NCBI GenBank assembly: GCA_934695325.1
Contig: CAKUVD010000001.1
Coordinates: forward strand, 1 to 64,000
From: an uncultured Bacteroidales bacterium
GTDB lineage: Bacteria; Bacteroidota; Bacteroidia; Bacteroidales; UBA932
DNA length: 64,000 bases
Direction of reading: 5' to 3'
In this document: positions 17,230 to 25,836 of the stretch, in pieces
Layout of the letters: every line of letters begins with the position of its first letter
Numbering within the stretch: position 1 is the stretch's first letter
Position numbers and translations under genes: made by a program
Notes under the pieces: model-generated
The model's input: the letters and a program-made list of their open reading frames with translations, nothing else
What the model was told of the DNA's origin: nothing
Database searches by the model: none

Positions 17230-17248
17230 CACTAACGATTCTAGATAA

Positions 17249-18277
17249 TCAATTCTCTATGCTCTTCAGATATTCCTCGTGCAGATGATAATACTTCTTC
17301 ATAAATAGCACGTAGGCGACACATAGCACTGCCAGAGCGCCGACCAGGTAGAGCCAATGCGCCAGGACATTGTCCGGAATCAGGAAGATGAAGCCGAGGG
17401 AGACCGCCAGCTGGAGCGCCATATAAATCACAGACACCAGCGGATGGCTCATCCTCAACTCATTGGCCATCAGCTGATAGGCGTGCTTGCGGTGAGCCTC
17501 GCCGAGATTCTCGTGCAGCATGATGCGGTGGCAGATGGTAAGGCAGCCGTCCACGCCATAGACCAGCAGGAATATCAGCCATGTGATGTCACCGGTACGA
17601 GCGATGAGCATTCCGACGGCGAACAGCACAATGAACGCCATCCCTACGCTGCCCACATCTCCGGCAAAGCACTTGGCCTTGCCTCGCGGGCGGAAATTGA
17701 AGAATGAGAACACCAGCACTGCAAGCATTATGACGGCAAGGAACGACGGTTCAATGAATTTCAACCCGCTGTCCATCAATGCGAGAGGCACCAGCACCAC
17801 TATTGAGTATCCCGCCGTGATGCCATTGATTCCGTCCATAAAATTATAGATGTTCGTCGCACCGACGCAGACGATCAGCGCAATGACCACGAATGCAATT
17901 TTCGCCCACAGGCTCTCGCCGAATGCGAAGGAGCCATCTCCAGAAACGAAAATCTGCCCGATCATCAGCCCCATCGCCACGAATTGCACGACAAGCCGGA
18001 CAGAATCCGGCAAGGAGTGTATATCATCAATGAAACTGATTCCCGCAGCAAGTGTCACCGCCGCAAGGAACAGCGGATAATGGAACCCGAAAAAGGCGCA
18101 CCAGATCCACACGCCAAGCAGGAAGATAATCCCACCACCACGCAGGACAATGCTCGAGTGCGACGAGCGCTGATTCGGTTTGTCAATGATGTCGTAATGC
18201 GCCGCCAGTCGGAAGTAAATCACCTCCAACGCAAAAAGCAGCACGGCGACTATGCCGTACAGCAGATAATTGTTCAT
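17249..18277 (-). CDS. WecA/MraY-family UDP-HexNAc-1-phosphate transferase
   Basis: A 342-aa polytopic phosphoglycosyl transferase that starts a glycan by moving HexNAc-1-phosphate (for example FucNAc, QuiNAc or GlcNAc) to undecaprenyl phosphate. Diagnostic segments are DKPNQRSSH, GGG at the first loop, FIDDIHSLPD (metal-binding Asp pair, about 91), NIYNFMDGINGIT (about 153-165), FAGDVGSVG and the AHRKHAYQ loop near 260. About ten membrane helices are apparent. It resembles WbpL/WbcO. Its 3' end duplicates the remnant at 16416-16502. It is the second initiating transferase in the window, so this cluster should make a glycan distinct from that of the plus cluster. Confidence 0.9.
   Translation of the reverse strand: MNNYLLYGIVAVLLFALEVIYFRLAAHYDIIDKPNQRSSHSSIVLRGGGIIFLLGVWIWCAFFGFHYPLFLAAVTLAAGISFIDDIHSLPDSVRLVVQFVAMGLMIGQIFVSGDGSFAFGESLWAKIAFVVIALIVCVGATNIYNFMDGINGITAGYSIVVLVPLALMDSGLKFIEPSFLAVIMLAVLVFSFFNFRPRGKAKCFAGDVGSVGMAFIVLFAVGMLIARTGDITWLIFLLVYGVDGCLTICHRIMLHENLGEAHRKHAYQLMANELRMSHPLVSVIYMALQLAVSLGFIFLIPDNVLAHWLYLVGALAVLCVAYVLFMKKYYHLHEEYLKSIEN
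17268..17355. repeat. Direct repeat, right copy (inside the WecA-like gene)
   Basis: 88 bp, the partner of 16416-16502. It encodes the last part of the intact WecA-like transferase. Confidence 0.85.
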
Positions 18278-18335
18278 TATGATTGGATTATAGAATTAAA
18301 TTGTCAGTCTCAATATCTGACGAGAATAAAAGATT

Positions 18336-19478
18336 CTATATAGCGTTTGCGGTATTACTCTTATATCTGAAATTCAGGCATTTGATACGCTTCCAGCAGA
18401 AATGCCAGATATAGTAAGCCGGAGTCCAAAGAGCTTCGCTTGGGTAGTGGCTCAGAAGGTGTAGGGAGCGGCGGAGCGTGGCGGTGAACTTGCGGATTTT
18501 GTTGCCGGCCGGTTTTCCATAGCGGTTGTCAAGTTTGCCGAAGTTGCCGCTCTGCATAATGTCTTCAAGTATGAATCGCCCTTCCTTCTCATCGGGAATC
18601 CACGGCATCAAGTTCTCTTCCATACAGAAAGCATTGGAGAGAACCCACATCAGACCACGGGCGAAGCGCTCCATACCGAAATTTCTGACTGCCATCAAAA
18701 GTTGGTCGCTGTCATCCGGTGACAACGAGATTGACCTCAAGGCAAAGTAGTAGTCCATCACTTGACGAAGACCGATGCCCTCGGAAAACAGATGACGATA
18801 GATGTGATGGAGCAGATAGAACAGATTCATCCAGCCGGACGGTATCGTAATCTCTCCGACCGCCGCAAGTGCAACCTTATTGCCGAAGAATTCTTTCTTG
18901 TCCTTCTCAGCGAACTTTTGGAATTTTCTGTTAAGAAATAGGTCTCGAAAGACATTTAGCCGGTAATGCAGTTCGACCTCAACATCCTCAAAAAACCGAG
19001 GATGAGCGTGAACATAATCCCATCCATCGTTAAGAAGCCCCTTATCGGAGAGATATTTTAGAATTGTCGCCAGATCTGCATCCACAAAAATGTCAATGTC
19101 CCCAGACTGACGAAGCTGCGCAAGTTCCCCATAAAAAGATGCGACGCCCTGCCCCTTCAAGATACAGGTTCTGAATCCGTCAGATGCCATAGACTGCTGC
19201 AATTCCACGCACCGCCTGTTCATCAGCCGGTTGCGGTCTTGCACGAAGGCCGCAGCACCAAGCCATTTCATCTTAAGCGCCGCCGGCAGATTCACCGCCT
19301 GCTCCGGATGCCTTCCGCATATCTTCTGCACGCCGACGAAGCACACCCCCAGAAGCGTCTGCCTCTGCGCCTCCTTGTACATCTCAGCCCATTCCTCCTC
19401 CGTCGGAACCCCATCGATCCCGTCCGCCGTGCCTAATGCCGTCTGTATGAGTTGGAAAAATAAATCAATGTCTGTCAC
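18336..19478 (-). CDS. NTP_transf_5-type putative nucleotidyltransferase (second paralogue)
   Basis: Paralogue of the gene at 8894 with the same motifs: LLGVCFVGVQ, CILKGQGVASFY, LRQSGDIDIFVD (DxD metal site), VELHYRLN, GLRQVMDYYF and a C-terminal SHYPSEALW block. The frame is open to a TTG at 19532, but the GTG at 19478 gives VTDIDLFFQL, which aligns with the N-terminus of the paralogue, so I prefer it. Both polysaccharide clusters carry one copy, pointing to a role in each glycan pathway. Substrate unknown. Confidence 0.75.
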   Translation of the reverse strand: MTDIDLFFQLIQTALGTADGIDGVPTEEEWAEMYKEAQRQTLLGVCFVGVQKICGRHPEQAVNLPAALKMKWLGAAAFVQDRNRLMNRRCVELQQSMASDGFRTCILKGQGVASFYGELAQLRQSGDIDIFVDADLATILKYLSDKGLLNDGWDYVHAHPRFFEDVEVELHYRLNVFRDLFLNRKFQKFAEKDKKEFFGNKVALAAVGEITIPSGWMNLFYLLHHIYRHLFSEGIGLRQVMDYYFALRSISLSPDDSDQLLMAVRNFGMERFARGLMWVLSNAFCMEENLMPWIPDEKEGRFILEDIMQSGNFGKLDNRYGKPAGNKIRKFTATLRRSLHLLSHYPSEALWTPAYYIWHFCWKRIKCLNFRYKSNTANAI

Positions 19479-19532
19479 GGGAAAAAAAAGATCTTGTTGT
19501 CTCAGAATCGCCTTATCCGCTTTTGGTGTCAA

Positions 19533-20030
19533 TTAATTATAGAAATTGATATCATTCAGTAAAGAGAACTCGTATTCAAGTTCTGTTCTGTTATTGATAT
19601 CATTTCTGAAAATCATAGATGCATAGGTCTCGGTTTCATCTATGAGACAAGTGGCGTCCAGCTTTGACAGTTCATTCCCTGAGAATTCATTAAACCATTT
19701 GTTGAACAACCTTCGGCGGCAAGCCTGCCTACCGTCCAAGATATCACAAATAGTGATTAACGCATCATTATGTAGGGTGAAAAAGTTCCAGATAATGAAA
19801 AGAATAGTGTTCCTGACTTTATTGTCGCTCCCATTTCTGTGGTTAGAATCATCAGCTCTGTCAATGTTCATCATATATACATCAACAGACAGGTATTCTG
19901 AAATTGTAGGATACTTTATGAAAGTGATAAAATAGGTGTTGCCGTAGTCTGTCTTAAAACAGTAGCCATTTTCACAATCAAATACATCATAATGGCTTGG
20001 CAAACTGAATTGATTCATCCTTAAATCCAC
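19533..20030 (-). CDS. Hypothetical protein, DUF6169-like
   Basis: A 165-aa protein without recognised catalytic motifs. It resembles small Bacteroidales proteins that I believe belong to DUF6169 (features: CFKTDYGNTYFITFIKY, then a helical middle NTILFIIWNFF and an acidic C-terminus). The start may be the ATG at 20018 (MNQFSLPSHYD). It overlaps the 3' end of a 52-codon gene upstream and probably shares its promoter, a coupled pair of the kind seen for small accessory modules. Function unknown. Confidence 0.6.
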   Translation of the reverse strand: MDLRMNQFSLPSHYDVFDCENGYCFKTDYGNTYFITFIKYPTISEYLSVDVYMMNIDRADDSNHRNGSDNKVRNTILFIIWNFFTLHNDALITICDILDGRQACRRRLFNKWFNEFSGNELSKLDATCLIDETETYASMIFRNDINNRTELEYEFSLLNDINFYN

Positions 20031-20145
20031 TAATCGTACCCTGCTTATGAATATAGTCGCTGATGGCCTTCTTATCCGCCATCATTTTTTTGAATGTGCT
20101 CTTTACGCATTCAATGTCTTTTTGTGTTCCGTTTACCGTGTTCAT
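19987..20145 (-). CDS. Small 52-aa protein upstream of the DUF6169-like gene
   Basis: A short reading frame starting at ATG 20145 (MNTVNGTQKDIECVKSTF) and ending DESIQFAKPL. It is lysine-rich and probably helical. It is supported by a well-formed promoter 27 nt upstream and by overlap with the following gene. The Lys-Pro-hydrophobic end (KPL) is similar to small proteins I recall preceding Bacteroidales hypothetical genes, possibly a partner or antitoxin. Function unknown. Confidence 0.6.
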   Translation of the reverse strand: MNTVNGTQKDIECVKSTFKKMMADKKAISDYIHKQGTISGFKDESIQFAKPL

Positions 20146-20171
20146 ACAGTTCCATTAATTCACTTTACTCA

Positions 20172-20203
20172 CAAATATATGCGAAATCAATTGATTTTAC
20201 AAG
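20172..20203 (-). promoter_or_regulatory. Promoter of the 52-aa/DUF6169 pair
   Basis: Minus strand: CTTG (20203-20200), 20 nt, TATATTTG (20179-20172), a near-consensus Bacteroidetes promoter 27 nt before the ATG at 20145. Confidence 0.65.
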
Positions 20204-20234
20204 TGATGTAAAATGAAATATCGCTACTAATTCC

Positions 20235-20450
20235 TCAGTATATCTTTTCGTATTGATAGGGGCCATTCTTAATAAGCGCATTGAAATATTTACCGTGAGA
20301 AGCAGCAGACATAAGACCCTTAAATAGAATCTCAGGCACATCATAATACCGATAAACTGAGCCGTTAAGAAATTCCACTTCAAGAATACTCAGAACGGAA
20401 TCATAACCAACAGATGCAATGTTCGACGAACTTACTCTTTGTCTTGTCAT
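20235..20450 (-). CDS. KTSC-domain protein
   Basis: A 71-aa protein matching the small KTSC domain: the SSNIASVGYDSVLSILEVEF strand pair, FLNGSVYRYYDVP, then FKGLMSAASHGKYFN and a C-terminal YQYEKIY. Such domains occur alone or fused to lysyl-tRNA synthetase; their role is unclear, with RNA or nucleotide binding proposed. It is a single-domain accessory gene between glycan genes. Confidence 0.8.
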   Translation of the reverse strand: MTRQRVSSSNIASVGYDSVLSILEVEFLNGSVYRYYDVPEILFKGLMSAASHGKYFNALIKNGPYQYEKIY

Positions 20451-20716
20451 ATCAATGTCTTCTATTAAAAATTTCCTACGTTTTAGTGTTCCAATGACGC
20501 ATCAATCAGAATACATCATCGTGCCATTGAGATACGAATAAAAATTCTAATTATCAATGCTTTCAAGACCATACTTGTGTGACATTCGATGAATTCTAGC
20601 CAATCTTTAGTAGATGGAACCGAAGAATAGAAATCTCTCTTCCCGATGAAATCAGAAGATGTCCTCGAGATAGTTTAGAAGCCATAATTAATCCTGTTAA
20701 AGAACGATGTGGAATG
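20451..20716 (-). other. Intergenic stretch with a degraded coding remnant
   Basis: On the minus strand a stop-to-stop frame reads SSDFIGKRDFYSSVPSTKDW and LEFIECHTSMVLKAL, which has the look of real protein, but it lacks a start and is cut off upstream. It is probably a fragment of a lost gene. No promoter or complete gene is visible. Confidence 0.3.
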
Positions 20717-21475
20717 TCACAATATCTTTTTTAATTTTTTTATTATATTGTTAGGCAAAAACACAAAAACTCCGGTGAACCAAGCTCGCATCGCAGGCAT
20801 TCCTAGCACAGTTTCATACATCTTCACGACTGCCCTCAGCATAAGCCATTTGTCACTCGTCTCTGACCCGGGAATATGCCGATACTTCCACAATGCCTTA
20901 GGATATGTATAGATATAATCCACATCTCGCAATATCGTCATCCACAAGCCCCAGTCCTCGGCTCTACGAAGAGGCGTCATATATTTCTTGCCAATGCGTT
21001 TTGTATCATATATTACACCAGGGGTCCCTATATTGCACCCTGAAATCATTGACTTATAGGATTGCCTAGGTTTCTGCTTCATTGTATAATATGGTTCCAG
21101 ATGTTCATTGGCATCCTCATACCAAGTGCACGTGAACTCGTAGCCGTTGTCCTGCATAAACTTCAGTTGAGCCTCCAGTTTCATCGGATACCACCAGTCA
21201 TCGCTGTCGCAGAAGGCGATATAGCGTCCCTGAGCAGCCTTTATTCCAATGTTCCTTGCCAACCCTGCCCCTCCATTCTTTTCAGTGCGAAGAACCCTGA
21301 TACGATCATCCATTGATTTGACTTTTTCAAGAACTTCTGCTGTATCCGAAGCCGGGCTGCAATCATCCACAATAATCAGCTCCCAATCCGTATATGTCTG
21401 GGCAATAATAGATTCAACAGTCTCACGGATGTACGCTGCCGCATTATAATACGGCATAATGATGCTTATTTGCAT
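20717..21475 (-). CDS. GT2-family glycosyltransferase
   Basis: A GT-A fold glycosyltransferase (253 aa from the ATG at 21475, MQISIIMPYYN; the longer frame to 21523 adds a non-conserved leader). It has IIVDDCSPAS (about 34-43), LARNIGIKAAQGRYIAFCD and SDDWW, the DxD-containing donor site, then WKYRHIPGSE near the C-terminus. It resembles WfgS/WfeV-like capsule transferases. It is one of three GT2 genes in this cluster. Confidence 0.88.
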   Translation of the reverse strand: MQISIIMPYYNAAAYIRETVESIIAQTYTDWELIIVDDCSPASDTAEVLEKVKSMDDRIRVLRTEKNGGAGLARNIGIKAAQGRYIAFCDSDDWWYPMKLEAQLKFMQDNGYEFTCTWYEDANEHLEPYYTMKQKPRQSYKSMISGCNIGTPGVIYDTKRIGKKYMTPLRRAEDWGLWMTILRDVDYIYTYPKALWKYRHIPGSETSDKWLMLRAVVKMYETVLGMPAMRAWFTGVFVFLPNNIIKKLKKIL

Positions 21476-21576
21476 ATTGTATTTGCAGAGAAAAGAGAAA
21501 TGACGCAGATATAAAAAAGGCAATCTGCAGACCTATGAATTAGGAAAGTGTGTTTTTATAGGATTGTGGTTAGTTT

Positions 21577-22734
21577 TTAGATTGAATGCTGTAACTCTTT
21601 TATTGTAGTTATAGCGTTATTCACATACTTGTATGCTTTCACTCTCTCTACACTTAGAATTTCATCTGAATAGCCAAAGTTTAAATTATCAAGTTCTTCA
21701 CTAATGTTCTTTGGTTGAAAACGATTGAGCATATTCATTCCACGCAATATTGAGAGTATTCGTTCCGATTGTTTGGAGGCAGAACCATATTCACGCTCAT
21801 ATGTAAAAAATGGTGTATGCATATTTATAGAAAAGGCTGTCCCGTGAAATGAGTCAGTGCACACCACCCTAGCATTTGCTACAAGTTCGACAAATTCCTT
21901 GGGACCGGCAGATATCATACTGTCACAATATTGCACATAATTAAATTTATATGGTATAGCAATTATTTTATAGCCTAGCTTTTCTTTCAATTCTTTTAGG
22001 CCTTGCATCGCCGCCTTCGATGGAACGTCCAAAAAATATGCAAGTATATAAGTCTTAGGCTTCTCTTTAATTTGCAAGATCTTTCGCCATTCAGACGAAT
22101 TAATTATCAGCGTAGGATCAAGCAGATGCAGCGCATCACGTCCAGTGAGTTCTTTTATCAATTTTACGCCGCTATCTTCACGGACAGACAAGAACTGGTA
22201 ATCATTGATCCATTTCGCTATCTTCTCCTTATTATATTCTGCGATATAATCGCGGCCAAAACTTGGGGCTAGAGCGACACGCTTATTGTTTGGCGCAAAT
22301 CGTAAATAGTATAGCGGATCAACATATAATGTAGTAGAGTTCCATATCTGATCGCTTCCAGAAAAACAAGCAACGGATTCATTTGCAACACGTTTCAGGC
22401 TTTTCCACGACCTTTCCAATGGCTTCAGATACTCATCGGCAAAAGCGAAGAATTTACTTTCTGTTTCATCAATTAATGCCTTATTATATGATTTCCCGTA
22501 TATTTTCAACGCACTATTCTTTTTCGTAAACAATGAACGAAACAGAATAGTCATCAGTTTTCCTAATCTAACATCACGGCCTTTAACTAATGACTTCAAT
22601 TTTATAAGTTCACACTCGTACCCCGATTTCTCGATTATTTGCTTCCCTGCCAAGGCCTGAAGACTTGAGCCATAATTATATCCTGTAAAAACTGTAGTTA
22701 ATAGTATTTTCCCTCGCATCAGTTCACGCTGCAT
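21577..22734 (-). CDS. Polysaccharide pyruvyl transferase family protein
   Basis: A 385-aa PS_pyruv_trans protein, which attaches pyruvate ketals to sugars of the repeat unit using phosphoenolpyruvate. Typical landmarks are TGYNYGSSLQALA near the N-terminus, FSGSDQIWNS (about 120), VALAPSFGRDY (about 150) and CTDSFHGTAFSI (about 290). A pyruvyl ketal would give the glycan a negative charge. Starts are possible at MQRELM (22734) or at MRGKILLTTVF six codons later; the 5' end overlaps the preceding GT2 gene by 16 bp. Confidence 0.85.
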   Translation of the reverse strand: MQRELMRGKILLTTVFTGYNYGSSLQALAGKQIIEKSGYECELIKLKSLVKGRDVRLGKLMTILFRSLFTKKNSALKIYGKSYNKALIDETESKFFAFADEYLKPLERSWKSLKRVANESVACFSGSDQIWNSTTLYVDPLYYLRFAPNNKRVALAPSFGRDYIAEYNKEKIAKWINDYQFLSVREDSGVKLIKELTGRDALHLLDPTLIINSSEWRKILQIKEKPKTYILAYFLDVPSKAAMQGLKELKEKLGYKIIAIPYKFNYVQYCDSMISAGPKEFVELVANARVVCTDSFHGTAFSINMHTPFFTYEREYGSASKQSERILSILRGMNMLNRFQPKNISEELDNLNFGYSDEILSVERVKAYKYVNNAITTIKELQHSI

Positions 22735-23720
22735 TTTGATATTCGTTTACGTCTCCACATATCCATTCTGCATATTATGTTAGGAAAATACAAACCGCCT
22801 AACAACAACACTTTCCTATAAAAAGAGACATTATCTGACTTAATTAATTGTGGTAGATTTGTTCTTATTGTCGACTTCCATCGCCCACAATCAACTTTGA
22901 ATGTTTTTTGTAATGAATGAGCATAGGTTTGACTCAAAGCCCCTAAACAAAACAGACTCTTATGTAAAGCCATCATTTGTGTTACAGTATAATCAGGCGA
23001 TACCAATTCCTTTTCTATTTCATTGAGAGCACTTTCTCCATTATAGTATTTTTGGATGTTAAATTTTGTCGTTGCCGAAGATTCATTGTTACGACGATAG
23101 TAATAAACCTTTCGTTTGCCCAAAGTCACGCTATTAGCCAATCCAGCAGCTTTTGTTATAAAATTCAAACCTTCACCATAGAACAGTTTCGTTGAGAACC
23201 TTAATTTGTTTTCATCAAGAAACTTTTTCTTGAACATCTTGTTCCAACAACCAACTATAACTCTAGGAGAAAGTAACAATGCTGTCGCCTGCGTAGAGGT
23301 CAATGTGGAAAAGACATCGTTTTGAATCTGGGTGTCGTTTTTTTGGGTGAAACAATCTTGTGACATCACGAAGTCAGAATCATTCTCATTGGCCAAACGA
23401 AGCATATAGTCCACATAATCTTTGGCCAGATAATCATCGCCATCAACAAACACCACGTAATCCCCAGTCGCAACATCCAATCCGTTATTGCGTGCAACAC
23501 TGACACCAGCATTCTGCTTGTGGATAACTTTTATACGGTAATCTTCATTTGCCAGTTTGTCTAGGATTTGCGGAGAACCATCAAGACTGCCATCGTCCAC
23601 AGCAATAATTTCCAATTTGTTATAACTTTGGTTCATTATGGAGCGTAGGCACTGCTCAACATAGCGTTCCACATTATAGCAGGGAATTATAATAGAAACT
23701 AAAAAGTATACCCGGTTCAT
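22719..23720 (-). CDS. GT2-family glycosyltransferase
   Basis: A 333-aa GT-A glycosyltransferase: VSIIIPCYNVERYVEQCLRS, AVDDGSLDGSPQ, VARNNGLDVATGDYVVFVDG and DDYL, with the DxD site in VDGDD. The C-terminal 130 residues are a helical tail that probably rests on the membrane. It follows the upstream GT2 gene with no spacing (23720/23721) and overlaps the pyruvyl transferase gene, so expression is coupled. Confidence 0.88.
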   Translation of the reverse strand: MNRVYFLVSIIIPCYNVERYVEQCLRSIMNQSYNKLEIIAVDDGSLDGSPQILDKLANEDYRIKVIHKQNAGVSVARNNGLDVATGDYVVFVDGDDYLAKDYVDYMLRLANENDSDFVMSQDCFTQKNDTQIQNDVFSTLTSTQATALLLSPRVIVGCWNKMFKKKFLDENKLRFSTKLFYGEGLNFITKAAGLANSVTLGKRKVYYYRRNNESSATTKFNIQKYYNGESALNEIEKELVSPDYTVTQMMALHKSLFCLGALSQTYAHSLQKTFKVDCGRWKSTIRTNLPQLIKSDNVSFYRKVLLLGGLYFPNIICRMDMWRRKRISKCSVN

Positions 23721-24524
23721 TTATGAAATCATTATTTTAATAGACCCCAACAAGCGTGTAAGAAAAAACACTATGTTGTAATGTATTGGATCTTTTAGAT
23801 AATATTTAGTTAATGTTATGATCAGATTAAAGCCAAGTTTGAGTTTATATCTTCTCGTTTTCTTACAAAAATGAGCACTAGTTGGTCTGCATCTTCTATA
23901 ATATACAGCTGCGCCACTTGAAGGACGCGTTTTCTCAATGCGATCTGAAATCAAGAAAAAGAATAAAGTATCTTCACCATTTTTAAAATTAGTGTCGAAG
24001 CATCTATTATTTATAATACTGCGACTTATCAGTTTCCTCATAGGTGCGCCGTAGAATTTTCTGACTTCAACAATCCCATATACCTTATTACTAGTTTTAC
24101 TTATAAAATCACGGTGAAGAGAATTATCATAATCAAACTCTTTTGTTTCATCATCAAACGAAACAGCGTCACTTATAGCAACAACATCCTTTTCCGCATA
24201 TTTGTATAGATCGCTCAAATATGAACAAGAGATGTAATCATCATCGTCAACAAACAGAAAGTACCCCCCCCCCCGACTACGACTCATAGCTATATTACGA
24301 GCATTTGATACTCCAGGTTCATCTGTTTGTACGTACTGAACTTGTAAATCATTATGTGCCAACAGCCAATCCTTTATCTTTGTATTGTATGGCTCGTTAC
24401 AGCCATTTAGAACAAGAACCAACTCATATTCTGTTTTTGGAAAAGTTTGATTATAAATAGAGTTTAAGCATTCCCATAAATAACATTGAGGCTTATAAGA
24501 TGGAACAATCACGGATATCTTCAT
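23721..24524 (-). CDS. GT2-family glycosyltransferase carrying an in-frame G11 tract
   Basis: A 267-aa GT-A enzyme. It starts MKISVIVPSYKPQCYLW and has VLVLNGCNEP, GVSNARNIAMSRSRGGG and YFLFVDDDDY, the DxD donor site. Just before this site the coding strand holds eleven G, giving SRGGGYF where relatives usually have one or two residues between the basic residue and the Tyr. Eleven G keeps the gene open; any change not divisible by three would truncate it before its catalytic site. It is ON in this sequence. Confidence 0.87.
   Translation of the reverse strand: MKISVIVPSYKPQCYLWECLNSIYNQTFPKTEYELVLVLNGCNEPYNTKIKDWLLAHNDLQVQYVQTDEPGVSNARNIAMSRSRGGGYFLFVDDDDYISCSYLSDLYKYAEKDVVAISDAVSFDDETKEFDYDNSLHRDFISKTSNKVYGIVEVRKFYGAPMRKLISRSIINNRCFDTNFKNGEDTLFFFLISDRIEKTRPSSGAAVYYRRCRPTSAHFCKKTRRYKLKLGFNLIITLTKYYLKDPIHYNIVFFLTRLLGSIKIMIS
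24264..24274 (-). repeat. G11 homopolymer tract (C11 on the plus strand; ON)
   Basis: The longest homopolymer in the window, inside the GT2 gene immediately upstream of the codons for its DxD motif. It is a strong candidate slipped-strand switch. Confidence 0.88.
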
Positions 24525-24537
24525 TGTCTTTCCTACT

Positions 24538-25821
24538 TTATTGTAAATTTAAACTGGCATTAACAAGAACCTCTTGAAACTTTTCAGCATTTTTCTTAAG
24601 CGAATGATTCTTTTTTGCCACGACTTTTGCTGTTTCTAGTACAGTTTTACGTTCCTTTTCATTTGTAAAGACACGAATCATAACATCTCGCAAATCATCC
24701 TTGTCTTCAGCAAACCACCCACATCTATTTTCTAAAATGTATTTTGAACAAGCTAAATCCTTAGGTGCATACAATACAAAACATTTTCCAGAAGCCACAG
24801 CATCAGCAATTTTTCCGGAAAAAGCATATTTCAATTGATTGCTAAAACCTACTATCGGCTCCACGTGAAATAAAACATCACTTTGATTGATTATTGCTCT
24901 CACTTCATCATAAGACACAACCCCATTATACTTTACACCGACAGCCTTCCCTAATCGCATTTTTATATTTGAATCAGCGGGGCCATAAACATCAATATAT
25001 ATTTCTGGATTTATACTATTAAGAACCTCACCAACATCTACAATTGCCAAATCACGACTATGTCCTAAACCTCCGAGATAGCTTATTTTGGGCAACTTTG
25101 TATCGAAAGTAGGCGGCTGCCCAATATGAATACTACTACTATTATATATCACTGTTGATGGTTTATTAAACGCATAATCGTAATCTTCCTTTAACTCATC
25201 ATTCAAATATACAGAATGGCAGGCATAATTCATTAAATTCTTAACCTTTTTCTGAAACCTGTTTTTGAATAATGGAAATAGGAACACATCTAGCATAGAA
25301 TGACTGTACCAAAACTTATCAAAAAAATAATACCCCTCGGTGTTATAAACCACCAGAGGAATGCTTCTGCTTTTTGCTATATAAATAGCGATGTCAATCA
25401 TAAACGAGCTGTCACCGAATTGCAAAACCACAGCATCTGGCTTAAAATCGTTCATCCATTGTACAAAATCTCTGCTTTTCCAACGTCCATAAGACCACAC
25501 CAGTTCACGAAGCATCATCTTTGTCAATGTCTTTTTTCCGATGTTCAAGCGTCGTGTGTCAACTTCTTTTGGTTTTCTAGGATTCAAATTTGGTTTATGC
25601 AGTATTCTGCCCTGTGCTTTCTTGAGATGCTTAAACGCATTAAGCATCATCTTGTCCTCCAAACAATAATAATTGTCGCACACATCCCACGCAGGATCTG
25701 TTGCTATAACACAAAACTGTGCGAGATTTTCTTTTGGCCATCCATAAAACAAATTGCCAAGTGTGCGACCATTTGAGTTTGAAGGGGAAAAGCAGTTATT
25801 GCTAACAACAAGTACTTTCAC
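24538..25821 (-). CDS. Glycosyltransferase, GT4-like
   Basis: A 427-aa GT-B-like protein. The N-terminus (MKVLVVSNNCFSPSNSNGRT) and the central ISYLGGLGHSRDL domain-linker region look like GT4 or glycogen-synthase-like glycosyltransferases. The donor-binding region is atypical (GFSNQLKYAFSGKIADAVAS instead of the standard EGFxxxxxE), with GRTLGNLF near the start probably at the acceptor side. It starts 15 bp after the GT4 gene at 25837. Donor unknown. Confidence 0.72.
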   Translation of the reverse strand: MKVLVVSNNCFSPSNSNGRTLGNLFYGWPKENLAQFCVIATDPAWDVCDNYYCLEDKMMLNAFKHLKKAQGRILHKPNLNPRKPKEVDTRRLNIGKKTLTKMMLRELVWSYGRWKSRDFVQWMNDFKPDAVVLQFGDSSFMIDIAIYIAKSRSIPLVVYNTEGYYFFDKFWYSHSMLDVFLFPLFKNRFQKKVKNLMNYACHSVYLNDELKEDYDYAFNKPSTVIYNSSSIHIGQPPTFDTKLPKISYLGGLGHSRDLAIVDVGEVLNSINPEIYIDVYGPADSNIKMRLGKAVGVKYNGVVSYDEVRAIINQSDVLFHVEPIVGFSNQLKYAFSGKIADAVASGKCFVLYAPKDLACSKYILENRCGWFAEDKDDLRDVMIRVFTNEKERKTVLETAKVVAKKNHSLKKNAEKFQEVLVNASLNLQ

Positions 25822-25836
25822 TATAAGTATGTAATT

